Source: Isoetes taiwanensis
Lineage: Eukaryota; Streptophyta; Lycopodiopsida; Isoetales; Isoetaceae
NCBI GenBank assembly: GCA_021234155.1
Contig: JAJEKV010000073.1
Location: 1,708,001 to 1,772,000, forward strand
Length of the DNA stretch: 64,000 nucleotides
Direction: 5' to 3'
Positions 25,402 to 36,441 of the stretch are shown in pieces (position 1 is the stretch's first letter; every line of letters begins with the position of its first letter). Below the pieces are notes generated by a model. The model was given only the letters and a program-made list of their open reading frames with translations, did no database searches and was not told where the DNA came from. Made by a program: the position numbers and the translations under genes.

Positions 25402-26636
25402 ATTGAATTAATTGATTGAAACTGATTGTCAAGCCTCTGAGTCCGATTCTCCTTTGCCCTTTCAGCCATTCCATTTAATAGTGGTGCAATATTTCAATAC
25501 TAGTCAATTACCGGCCCATGCCTGTATGCTCCTTTCGGTTGATGCCAATTTATTAGGTCAATCCCCTCTCCCGGTTTCTATCTATTCTATTCTATTCTCT
25601 ACATTGTCTGCTTTATGTTGCAATAGGGCTATAGGATATTTTTTTTTAGACAATCCAACTTTCGAAACATGAAATTTTGAATCAAGTGAATAATTTTGGG
25701 TTAACAATTTAACTTAATTAAAATAAGTAGTCTCGCCTAATAGAAACTTCACATGGAAAGGAAAAAACCATGTGCTAAATTTAGGAGAGCCACCACCGAC
25801 GACCACTTGATGGACCTTCCTACAGTGAGACCCTAAAATAAGGCTGAGCAACTTCTTCTTCTTCCCTCTATCTTTTTTATTTATTTTTGTATTTTCTCTG
25901 GTCCAAAATCAACTAGTAGCCCCTTCACTCATCGTCCATGTGAATCACCAAAAAAATGGCTTTTACAATATTATAAATCTCTTTGTGCCTATATACAATA
26001 CATGTAATTCATCTGCTGATCACATGAATACACACTCATGGTGTAGGAGATTTTTTTAATCAATGCAAGTTTCATCACAACTTCAACGTCATGACCCAAA
26101 AGATTCAAGTACAACTTGAAAAAACAATTTAGACTCTCACAATATTACACATTTTCATATTATACTTTCTTGGGCCCATACAATCAATTCAATTTGATTC
26201 AAAGCAATATATGTAGTCAAGTGATGCAACGACACATAATAAATACTCGTTCAACTAACAAGAAATCGAAACGCTTCTCAATAATTATGATATCAACATT
26301 CACAACTTGATAGAAGGGTCCACAAGCTTTGACATTAAAGCTTTTTGGACCACGTCGCTTTTCAAATTGCACAATTATACAATTTTGTACAACTCACCAC
26401 TTCATCGGATACATAGGCCTTAAATAGAAGGTGGGATGATGTGACACAATCAGATTCTTATTTGCTGGATGCATACGAAGCATGTGTAAATCTTTCAAGT
26501 CCGATCTTACATGCATCTTACGAGCAGATTAAAACTGCAAGTGCTCTTAAAAGTAATCTTAACAAGACATAGACCAGTGAACATATAAACACAAAAAGGT
26601 AACTGACAATCAGGAGGAGGAGGAAGAGAACTTTTT
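25402..26636. repeat. Segmental duplication, copy 2
   Basis: The shorter copy of 22736-24625 in the same orientation. It stops exactly where the polyT of the minus-strand LINE starts (GGAAGAGAAC then TTTTTT at about 26634), so the LINE probably inserted into it. Confidence 0.7.
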
Positions 26637-27231
26637 TATGAAGGACGAGGAACTTTATTAATCGTGAGATATTATAAACATAGATGGGGGACTAAAAACC
26701 CAGTGGAGAAATTGTCCACTAGAGAAAACCACCTGGCACCTTGCAACATACAATATGCAAATGACTTATACATAAGTATTAATCTGAAGATAGTGAATCC
26801 GAATATGATTTTTCACTTTGCACTTTACTGATGATGATATATATGCTCTGACAACGCGTTGCTTAGCTTCAATGAGCACTTGAGCATCATGGCATCTATT
26901 GCCCTTGAAGAGATTTCTTCCTTTCCAGACGGTTCAAAATGATCCATGCTGAAGCCAAATGAGATGTTCTCTTTCTTAGATTGTCCCATGAACTTCGGTA
27001 TGCTGCCAATAAGTCCTGCTGACTATTCAAATTGCAATCGAAGAGACTCTGGAGCCACAACCAAGCCGGTCTAGCATGCTGACACAAGAATAAATAGTGC
27101 TCAATCATCTCATCCCTCTAGGCATAAAGGGCACGTCACATGCACGTAAGGACAAAGTCTGTGGACCAAAAGAATGATGTGCACACAACTATGGATGATT
27201 ACCACAAAACTGACAATTTGGAATGGAGTAA
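26637..27231 (-). pseudogene. LINE (L1-type) C-terminal zinc-binding region and 3' end
   Basis: The minus strand encodes CPLCLEG, a frameshift, then EHYLFLCQHARPAWLW (zf-RVT-type zinc-binding motif at the C-terminus of plant L1 reverse transcriptases) within 26896-27140. The sequence ends with AATAAAGTTCCTCGTCC and a short A-tail at about 26637. The upstream RT part of the same LINE continues at 43498-44690 on the far side of the Tat-like element, whose AGTAA target duplication ends at 27231. Stops and frameshifts make it a relic. Confidence 0.75.
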
Positions 27232-27577
27232 TGTTGGGGTGGTCACCACTCACCACACTCGTCACCACTCACCACTCACCACACTCGTCACTACTCACCA
27301 TACTCACCACTATTGAGGTGGTATAGAAGACAGTATACCGTATATGGAGTGATATACGCACATGCACGCGTGCAGGATATTTGCATGTATGCATTATGGA
27401 GCCAGGGGGATCACTGTATTATCTGAGCAGGGAGAGAAGAATAGAGGGATGGTGTATTGAGAGAGAGTATTTTTGCTTGATCTAGCTATTTGTGTTGCAT
27501 TGCCTTGATCTGATAGATTGAGCTTGGATTGTTTGGTTTTTCATCCTTCTTGCAAGGTTAGAGTTCAGGCTCTAACA
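27232..27577 (+). repeat. 5' LTR of the Tat-like element
   Basis: 346 bp, TG...CA ends. The first 80 bp are a tandem array of CACCACTCACCACACTCGT units. A TATA-like block (GGTATAGAAGACAGTATACC) follows. The array is shorter than in the 3' LTR, which explains most of the length difference. Confidence 0.9.
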
Positions 27578-27767
27578 ATTTCGTGACCACGGTGCTCGAC
27601 AGACCATTGATCGGCAAGAATTTCCATTGAAAAAGGAGTTGTTACCATTGGTATTGGTGATCGTCGGTAAAGAACGACACCATTGAGGAAGGAGCAATTT
27701 CTTGGGTGAAGGGGATTTTGCCGTAATTGATTTGTGGGGTACAATTTGACAAAGGGAGCATAGTTTT

Positions 27768-29195
27768 ATGCCCAAGAGAAGTAAGAAGGATATACCACCA
27801 AGCTCCATCGTAACAAGAAGGGGACCGGTGACTCAATCTTTGGACTCAAAATTGCATCAAGATTCAATTTCATTTTTAGATTTGGGAGCAGATCTGGGGT
27901 CTAATTCTCAGGTCCATGAGGTTCTGATTCCATTTACAGATGTAGAAGGTAATCCAATTTCGTTTTTCAAATTGAAGGGAGATTCCATTTCATTTTTTCA
28001 ATTTCAAGAAACCCAAGAAGAGGCAGAGATGGCTGTATTACCACCTATGGTATGGGGTTTTCAGACAATGGGGATTCCAAAGTTTGATGATCTGGTGGAT
28101 CGAGATCCTTTGAAGCATATTGTGAAGTTTGAGAGGTATTGCCAGCAATGTAAGTTACCGGCTGCTGATTACTTGCTTTGGTTTCATAGTTCTTTGCAAG
28201 ATTCAGAGGAGGAATGGGCACAAACCCAGCCAGATACCATGACATATCAGGAATGAAAGGAAACATTCATTGCTAATTATCAAGAAGTCCATGGTAAGGA
28301 TAAGACTATGGAAAGGTGGACCAATTTCACGCAAAGGGAAGATGAATCAATTATAGAGTATAGTCAGAGGTATATTGCGGTTCTCAAAGCCGTGGTTCAT
28401 TGGAAGATTGCAAGGAATGATGAAATGGATATCCAATGGTATGTGAAGGGGCTAAAACGAGCTATTGCTCATAAGGTGAAGGCTAAACAGCCTACAACAT
28501 TGCTAGAGGCACAAAAGTATGCTCTCAAGGCTGAAGATAAGCTGGGATACATTCATGAAGTTGCTGCTCCAGAGCATAAAATAGAGGATATTGCAGCCAA
28601 GATTTCTAAGCTTACAATTGGTGAGAAGCCAAGGGAGGTGCAGTTTGTTACTTGTGAGTATTGCGGGTCTATTGGACATTCTGATACTAGATGTAGATTG
28701 CTGAAATTCTACTCAAGATGCCAAATAAAGGGCTATAATGATCAAGAATGTAGGGAGAAGAGATTCTTTGAGAGGGCCAATCCGGTATTTGCTGTTATGC
28801 AACAAGCACCACCTATTCCTATTCAACCAATGCAAGCAGCACCTATCATACCACCAGTTCCAATGATGCCACAAGCTCCAATTGCCCAATTGGATAAGGC
28901 TCATTTGTATTGCAAGTTATGTGACAAATTCAAGCATGATGAGACTACTTGTTGGAAAATCCATGGGAAACCAGAATGGGCAACTAATAAGTATCCACCA
29001 AGGCTGCAAGTGTTTGAATCAGTACCTCTTCCTAATGATGTTCGCATTCAAGATGCAAAGTACATTGATAATCCTCAAGTTAAGGCTCTTATTGAAGAGT
29101 TTAAGAAACAAGAGAAGGCAAAATCAGTAGTAAATTGTGGATTTGTTGAGGTGGAGAATGATCCATTACAGCAAGAAAAGAGATTTGAGAAGTAA
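27768..29195 (+). pseudogene. gag: gag polyprotein of the Tat-like element
   Basis: One reading frame broken by a single stop (TGA at 28254-28256, where a Trp codon is likely) runs from the Met at 27768 to 29195. After a charged N-terminus, the capsid-like region (about 28020-28560) has the retrotransposon gag pattern (ERWTNFTQREDESIIEYSQR). C-terminal CCHC-type knuckles follow: CEYCGSIGHSDTRC, then a decayed CSRCQIKGYNDQEC lacking the His, and CKLCDKFKHDETTC, with a Pro/Met/Gln-rich spacer between. It would form the virus-like particle and bind element RNA. Confidence 0.85.
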
Positions 29196-29338
29196 ATGTG
29201 GTTACAAGATCACAAAAGGTGGTTCAAGAACCAAGAGTAGGAGAAGACTAAGACCTCTTTTCCAAAGGCTTTGAAGGAATAAGCTTTGAAGGTGTCAGCA
29301 CCTAAGAAGGTGGAATTCAATGTGCTGACCACAGAATA

Positions 29339-29466
29339 TGTGACGTTCCACATATTTATACGCATATTTAAGTATAAATACGTGACACGTCTAATTATTC
29401 ATAGTTTCATAGTGACGTGTCACGTATTTATACTTAAATATGCGTATAAATATGTGGAACGTCACA
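29339..29466. repeat. Fold-back (palindromic) end of the minus-strand LTR element
   Basis: TGTGACGTTCCACATATTTA... (29339-29391) is the inverted complement of ...TAAATATGTGGAACGTCACA (29414-29466). The arms of 53 bases are separated by a 22-base centre (TAATTATTCATAG then TTTCATAG). The right arm is the genuine start of the 3' LTR, next to the polypurine tract. Confidence 0.93.
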
Positions 29467-30598
29467 TTCTCTCCACCTTAAAAAATGATGCTGTCCTCAG
29501 CATCAAGATTACTCTTATTGCAGGGCAACACATCATACATTGGAAGGAAGTCTCCCCTCCTTAAAGAGATAGCGTGGGATTATAAGTCACACAGACGTTG
29601 TCATGTTCAAAGTGATCAAGTTTGAAATGACTTGTAATGTGCAATTTATAACTTTGGGATATAAGTGGTAGAGGCATGGATCAGACATGATCATCGGTTA
29701 GGACTGTCAAAAGTGAACAGTCTCACTGTTTCATTCGTGGTGGCGAGTTCACAGTCTATCTATTTTAGAAATCGTTCCTTCTATACATACAGGTAACTGA
29801 TTATATATTAAAGATAGGTATAGATATAAAGAACTGCTATTTGTTGTTATATTATAATACAGAGTTATTAACCTCGCACTGTTTAGTAGAAAGTCATTCT
29901 AAGGATATTAACTTGTGTGTGTAGGTGTATTATATTCCCGCTTCACTTTGTAATTCATTTCATTACAGCCATCCCTACTTTAATTTTGTAGCAAATTTTT
30001 GTTTTCCTATTTTTGTTACAGTTTTTAAGAACTCGTATGTTCCTATCCTCAGTATTTAATAGGTCCTTGACAGTTATACTTATCCTTTAATACAACTATA
30101 TATTATACTGTATCAGATAGTCTTACCTATATACTTTAATATTAAGTACAGACAGACGTTGTTCATGCCTTATTATTCATAACCTTGTTATAACCTAATC
30201 TAAGTCTCGTTATTCCCTCCGAAGTTTGTGTAAGACATACATACTTATCTACTTCTATTATATTTGATGATGTGTTTAAATAGCTCGCTCCTTTCGATTA
30301 TCTTTAATCTTTCCACACTCACACTCTCTATCTTTAGCATAGATTACAGTCAGATGAGGACATATATTAATTCATTGGTTATGTTTATAGATTTACCAGA
30401 CGTCCCGATATTCTTACATTTGAATTACTTATTTATCTTATTGCTATTTTCGTAAATTTATCACACATACAGACACTGCTATATTTACAGGGCATAGGTA
30501 CAGCTGACATATACATTCGACGTAATTGGTACCACACCGGTCGCTATCCGGCAGTGCTATGGCTATGCAAACGTCCTATATCACAGAAGACCAGTTGT

Positions 30599-30640
30599 GA
30601 CCATGGTGTCTACGGCGGAAGCATCGAAAGCATGCCTGGT
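30599..30640 (-). pseudogene. Decayed gag zinc knuckle
   Basis: The minus strand reads CFRCFRRRHHGHNW, spaced C-x2-C-x4-H-x4-W; the last Cys has become Trp (TGG). It aligns position for position with CYRCMRPGHFMQNC in the element at 45374-55532. It lies about 1.15 kb from the start of the 3' LTR, versus 1.3 kb there. Flanking frames carry stops. Confidence 0.6.
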
Positions 30641-33600
30641 CTGTGCTGAGCCTGTTATATGGCGATGACTGAGCAGGTCCTGGGCTCTTACTCGAAGTAG
30701 AAGCGCTGAATGTTGGGAATAAGGAGTGTTAAAATATCCCTATTTTGGATGGATACTCGAGAAAATTGGTATGACGATGTTTGGTATCTAAGTGAAATAC
30801 TGGACCTAATAATTACGAGGATTGATTTATTATGCGGCATCTAGATTGCTATTCAATGTAGAAGGAGACTGGATAGCACCATATATCTGTTGGAGAAGTG
30901 GTTTATGATTATCTACTATAGACCATGTTAAGGAGGTACTATGCGAAGGTGGAAACTGGATTACAAATACCCAGCTCATGAAAGGGAGATCACTTTAGAA
31001 GTGTAGGTTTTGACAATGGTGGTGAAGGTATAGCATGTCCGACACTTTATAACTATTGCTACTTGAATCGAGGTATGATGCGCGGAATGGCGGAGAATAC
31101 ATAAATAAATAAATAAATAAATATATTAAATCATCTCCCCATGGGACCTTGAAGGTCATGGTGTATGAGGATATCGATCCATAAGCTATGGATTATAAAA
31201 TTACATATACATTGTGTTTGGTAAAGAGATTGATGTTCCTGCGTGAAATAAAGACGCAAGATTATAGACGACTAAGAAGACCACGTAACCACGTGGATAC
31301 GCTTAATGACATTGGTCAAATGCATGACCAGTATGCATGGTATAAATTAAGGAAACGGACACATGTTATGTCTGCTGGGAGCATCGAGATGCCGTATAAC
31401 AGACTGGAGGATAGTGTGGAACGTAGTTTCTACATAAGGTCAAGAGAAGACGACAATTGGTAGGAACAGGCGCAACCATCGAAAAGGTGCAAGGTATGTT
31501 GGATCTTTAGTGAAGCTAGATTATGAAGGGAACTTGACCTTGAAGTAATGATACATTAGGAAGGCAAGTAATGTACCCACACGACAAGTGGGAGAGAAGA
31601 GGTGCTTGAAAGTTGTTGTAAACAACGTTTCAAGTATAGAGAGTTTGGAATGACACGTTGAATGTACCAAAGTCTGGAGTATGAACAAGGTAGGCACCCA
31701 ATGAACATCTCACCAAGGAGGATGTGCTCTGGACTTGGTATCGTGTGTGTATCCCGAGGAGTAACTCCACGTTGATATATGTGTACTAGGACCATTTAAT
31801 AGTAAAACATAACTAAAAGAAGATAGGATATATAGTAGAACTTTTAGTTCACATTCCCTATAAATGAAGATAAGAGTTGTTATACTAGAGATGAAACATG
31901 TCCACAAGGGACTTAGGTTGGCATTTGCCCCTGTGGAAGTTATGACTAGAGCTTGAGGACGAAGGCAAAGTAAGGTTAGTGGTGTCGAAACCACAACATG
32001 TATATGGTACTAGATAACCAAGTTGGGGAAATAAGTTGGCCGCAAGTATGAATATAGCTAGATGCCTATGTCAACAAGTTACATAGGAGTCTAGACTTAG
32101 GGTTGGTGCACACATGTTACTATATCATATAACGTAGCGGTCCTGGATGTAGGAAGGATTTAGTAGTATCAAATACTATAGTGGTGATCCTATCGAGGAT
32201 GTCGATTGTGATATTCAGATGTATATCATATTAAAAGATAGTAGAATATTCGTACAGGGCGAGGGAAATATTGCTTGACAAGGTTTAAAGAATGAGCGTA
32301 ATGATATGCTTATATACGAAGATATTGGGTTAGGTATTCTTTACCAGAGATAAGCATTCAAGTTATCCCAATGGTTGAAGTTGACTATCTTAGATACGTC
32401 GTACTAAGGGAGATGAAAAGAGTTTAAACCAGTGAGAATAGCTAGAGTAAGTCTAGCATATACGGTGATGTTACATTCAAAAACATCCCGAGGATGGTTG
32501 GAACAGTGTTGGAATAACCGCTAATGAGAGCTTAGCTACTCAAAGGTTCTAGATACCAGCGAGTTACTTCATTGTTATAAGCTGAGAGCATTTATTTAGT
32601 TTTGGAAAATAAGAAGATGTATAAAATATCGCATCCCCCTGATGGAAGAAAAGAAGGAGTACGATGACTTTGACGATTATACTTTTAGGGATAACCGAGA
32701 GGAGGGCAATACATTGCAATCCAAGTCCCGATAAAAATCAAGACGAGGTGTGTAGATTACAAGGAGTGAGATCATACAGACTAGTAGTCCATATATCTTA
32801 AGAGTTACGGTACTCGCGGGGAACAATTGTAGGTACTGAAGTAGAAGGTAGAGGATCCGTTGCCTTAAGGCATAGACCCGTTAGAGATTATGACTTTGGA
32901 ACTCTTAAGAGGGTAAGGAATTGGATAATCATATGGCGGTTACTAACGAAGATTGAAACATTGGGTTTTCCTATTAGAAGACCAGAAGGTTTGAGTGCCT
33001 CCACTTCATTATGAGGGAGCCAAAGACGACAGCATTTGAAGCTGATCAAAAGCTGAAGCCCACATGATAACTTAAGAAAAATAGGTTAATTGTAACTAAG
33101 CATGGGTAATATGGAGGACACAAAGGATCCTTAATGAAATAAGCCTTTAGAAAAGCTCTGCATGTGAGGTAATAGCCTTCGAAATTATGGCATAATCCCG
33201 TGGGGGAAATCATAGGTTATGTACGGGGTTAAAGTACCATAAGGCACTAAAGGAATGGTTGAAATATCTAGAGACCCTATCAAAATATAGGCAGCATATA
33301 CATGGGTTTGTTTGAAAGAACTACCACGGTTATAGTTTAGCTAAGTTAGAGCAGAGCTCTAGCATTGTGGGATGTGGAGATATGTTTATTATGTACATAC
33401 CATGTACAGATACGATAAACATCTCAGGGAGGTAATTTAGATGGCGACGCAAGGAGAGAAAAACGAGGGTGTCCTAAAGTTACTGAGGAAGGATCCGGAG
33501 ATACGTTTGAAAAGTGCAAAGGACCGTCAATCCGTTGCATGCTAGGGTATGAGGTAGTAGTTGGCACTTGAAATAAATGTCAACGGCCAACAGAATAAAG

Positions 33601-34482
33601 CTTAAGGTAGTGGGGTTGAGTAGTACAATAGTACAATTCCAGGATAAGTAGCGAATAACAGTTACCTGCTAAATGTTCGAATGTGTCTTGCATAGACACC
33701 TAAGACTAGCTTTCCCACATGATCCATACCTGGATCAGGCAGAGGTGACGCCATGGGTTACATGGGGTTGCAAGTTAACATATATAGGACTCGAATATTG
33801 ATACAAGTCCGGGTTATATTAAACGTAGGTAATTGTAGAAAGGCTCACAAAATACCAGGCAGGCAGCTTGATGACTCCAGGTAATTCACGATTTATACGA
33901 AGGCTCACCCGCTCTTAGGCCATGACTATGGCTTAAATGCGGATGTCAAGTCATTTGGAATGCCAGAACAGCAGCATAACATCATGACAGAGAAATGCAA
34001 TGACTAACATTTCTAGGATGTAGGACAATGTTGAATCATAATCCCCAATAATAGGTGGGTTAACAATATAGGGAGCATATAATAGCGGCTTAGAAGCCAC
34101 AAGACGGTTAATAAATACATAAAGGAGTAATTGGATTGGTGACTCTACTGAATAAAGGTCACAATCAAAGAGTGAAATATGTAGCTATGGCAGGCGTAAG
34201 GGTCGGACTACTGAAAATCGATCATAGACTTAGAAAACATATTGAAGAAGAGAAGGAATAAAGGACCCTGATGCATGATATTTAGCAATCTGGATAGAAA
34301 GGTTATTTCCTAACATGAAGGGTGGTCATTGCTAATATACAAAGGTAGACTTGCGGCTTGAAAGGTAGCGAGAGCTGAAAAACTCCTTAAAGATTTGGTG
34401 CATGGCTTAGGGAAGAAGACGTCCATGTCTTCGGACAACATGGTGAATTGAGTTCACCAAGGACCTTTTTTTTTTTTTATAA

Positions 34483-34518
<36 letters not shown>

Positions 34519-35756
34519 CATTTATACGTCATGCCATATTGGCAGCGTCCATGAGGACATATGACGGACCCCCAGAGACTTGAACACAAGATCTCTGAAT
34601 AGAGGAGGCCTATCTTGAGAGGTCTTTAGGTGGTACTGTCCTTTGGGATATTCACATAATCCTTTGGAATATGTAAGTTCGTTTGCAGAACCTAAAGTCG
34701 TTTGGGTATTAAAATAATGGTTGGAAACATTTTGCTCGGACCTTATCTAGGTACCCTAGAAGGAGGTGAGTAATCAACAACGGTTGGGTGGCATTGGAAT
34801 GTACGGGAGAACATTCCAAAAGAGGGTAGACGGTTGTCACTTTGACAGGCGTGTGGCACAGATAATTAATCACATCCATATAGACGGTGAAGTTTGGCAC
34901 AAAGTGTTGACATTATTATGGGGGTTCTAACACAGGCACTCACTACGTATTACAAAGTTTGTACCGAGGTCTAGGAAAATGGTCCACAAAAAGAACACGA
35001 CCATTGAGAAGAAGTAGTGAACCGTGGTAGGATTAAAGCTACCCATGGTCTAGAGGGGTGCTGCATGGCAGTCCCTAGTTGGTTGGGCGAAAAGAAATCC
35101 TTTCTTTGGGAAATGAGACGAGTCAAGGTTTAGACACTAGAGAGAGACAACGTTAATTATAAATATGTCTATAAAACATTACTTATATAACGTCGAATAA
35201 GGTCTAATATAAAGCATATGAATGTAGTATGGATTGAATCATGGCAAGGCCCGAAGAAATTGTGTTATCAAGGCATCTACCAAAGGAAAAATAATTAAAG
35301 TTATAGGTCGAGGAACACCGATAACTGGGTATTATTACCGTCGCATAAAGAATATCCAAGGATATAATACCCGCTGCTATTCTAGGAAGTTGCCCTGTCG
35401 TTGTTAATTAAATTCCGGAATTAGTCCCACCAAATGAGTTGATGTTGTCATAACAAGTTGGCCGGACTTGCTAGGTTACGTCGTGCCATTTGGTCGGTTT
35501 ATTCCTAGGGGATACTAGCTTTATATATGGTTAACAGTTATCCGGTTGACTATAGCAGAGAGAGGTCGTCTCCCATGGCTATGGCAAGGCTGCTTACTCC
35601 GGCGGCTATGGCGGAAGAGCTTGCTCCGGCTGCTATGGCGGAAGAGCTTGCTCCGGCGGAGTTGTTGCCTCCGTGGGTTTACCAAAGGCATGCCTCTAAT
35701 TTAGATATGGAATAGATGCACTATAAATATTAGAAAAAGCATTATATTACTTCAAG

Positions 35757-35830
35757 AAAGAAGTTGGCTTATTGGTAAAGGTGTTGGCTTGGGTGCAGAA
35801 GGTCAGGGGTTCAATCCCATGATGTACCTT
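35757..35830 (+). other. tRNA-like/SINE-head sequence 1
   Basis: TTGGCTTATTGGTAAAGG fits a pol III A box, and GGGGTTCAATCCC about 45 bases further fits a B box, the spacing of a tRNA gene or tRNA-derived SINE head. No full cloverleaf with a paired acceptor stem is evident, so it is not called as a functional tRNA. Confidence 0.4.
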
Positions 35831-35916
35831 TTTCTTAAAAAAACTGCTAACTGGACAAAACAGAATATTAGATATGTATAACAAAATAATAGAACATGTA
35901 TATTCTACATAAAGAT

Positions 35917-35975
35917 AGTTGGCAAGATGGAAAGAGTGTTGGGTTGGAAGTAGGAGGTCACGGGTTCAAAACGCG
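35917..35975 (+). other. tRNA-like/SINE-head sequence 2
   Basis: AGTTGGCAAGATGGAAAGAG resembles an A box, and ACGGGTTCAAAACGC about 40 bases on resembles a B box. It has the same orientation as the copy 160 bp to the left and similar overall wording (gttgg...gaggtc...gggttcaa), so the two are probably related. Confidence 0.35.
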
Positions 35976-36428
35976 GGCGGAAAACGGAAAAAATTATTTG
36001 TTTTTTTTAAAAAAAACGGACGCGTACTTTTATACGGCGGACCGTATGGGGCGCTGACGTGCTTATACGCGTTTTATTTTCAAAAAGAAACACCCTCGGA
36101 TACGTCAGCGCCCCTTTTTGTTTTTCGGCGGCCTGTTGTCCGTTTTGCCTCGGGAGACGTGCCCCCTAGGGTATTTGGAAGGTGCCCGATCCATTGAAGC
36201 CGTTTTCGCCTTCATCCGAACTACGTACAAAAAGTTATAGCTCTTCCAAACTTAGGTCTTCCAGTCGCCCTAAACTTCTTAAGAACTTACAATTTATTAC
36301 ATCCACCTAACACAGAACTAAATCACTAAAAAGTTAAGCAGTCCAACGAGCCTAAACTCCCACTCAACTACCGAGCTAACGGGTTAAAGATTTGGTCAGT
36401 GCTATGATTCTGGTCAACCAAAATCATG

Positions 36429-36440
36429 GCTCTGATACCA
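36429..36440 (-). other. Primer-binding site, initiator-Met tRNA type
   Basis: On the minus strand TGGTATCAGAGC lies one base inside the LTR end. It is complementary to the 3' end of plant initiator tRNA-Met and is the standard first-strand primer site. Confidence 0.9.
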
Positions 36441-36441
36441 C

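Larger units (their letters stand above)
29467..36428. other. Interior of the minus-strand LTR element, mostly unreadable
   Basis: About 7 kb with no frame above 95 codons outside the tract near 35.5-36.2 kb. Included are an AAAT repeat (31103-31126), an ATAG repeat (34482-34519) and a 30-bp GCTATGGCGGAAGAGCTTGC repeat (about 35600-35660). Apart from the knuckle and the tRNA-like stretches listed separately, I recognise nothing. Decay is far stronger than in the 45374-55532 relative. Confidence 0.5.

Noticed and set aside
35757-35830. Functional tRNA gene
   Set aside because: A and B boxes are present but paired acceptor and anticodon stems could not be found, and it lies inside a decayed element.
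29467-36428. Undescribed long gene or virus in the ORF-poor 7 kb stretch
   Set aside because: No long frame on either strand. It is bounded by LTR, primer site and polypurine tract, with a gag knuckle trace, so it is a decayed retroelement interior.
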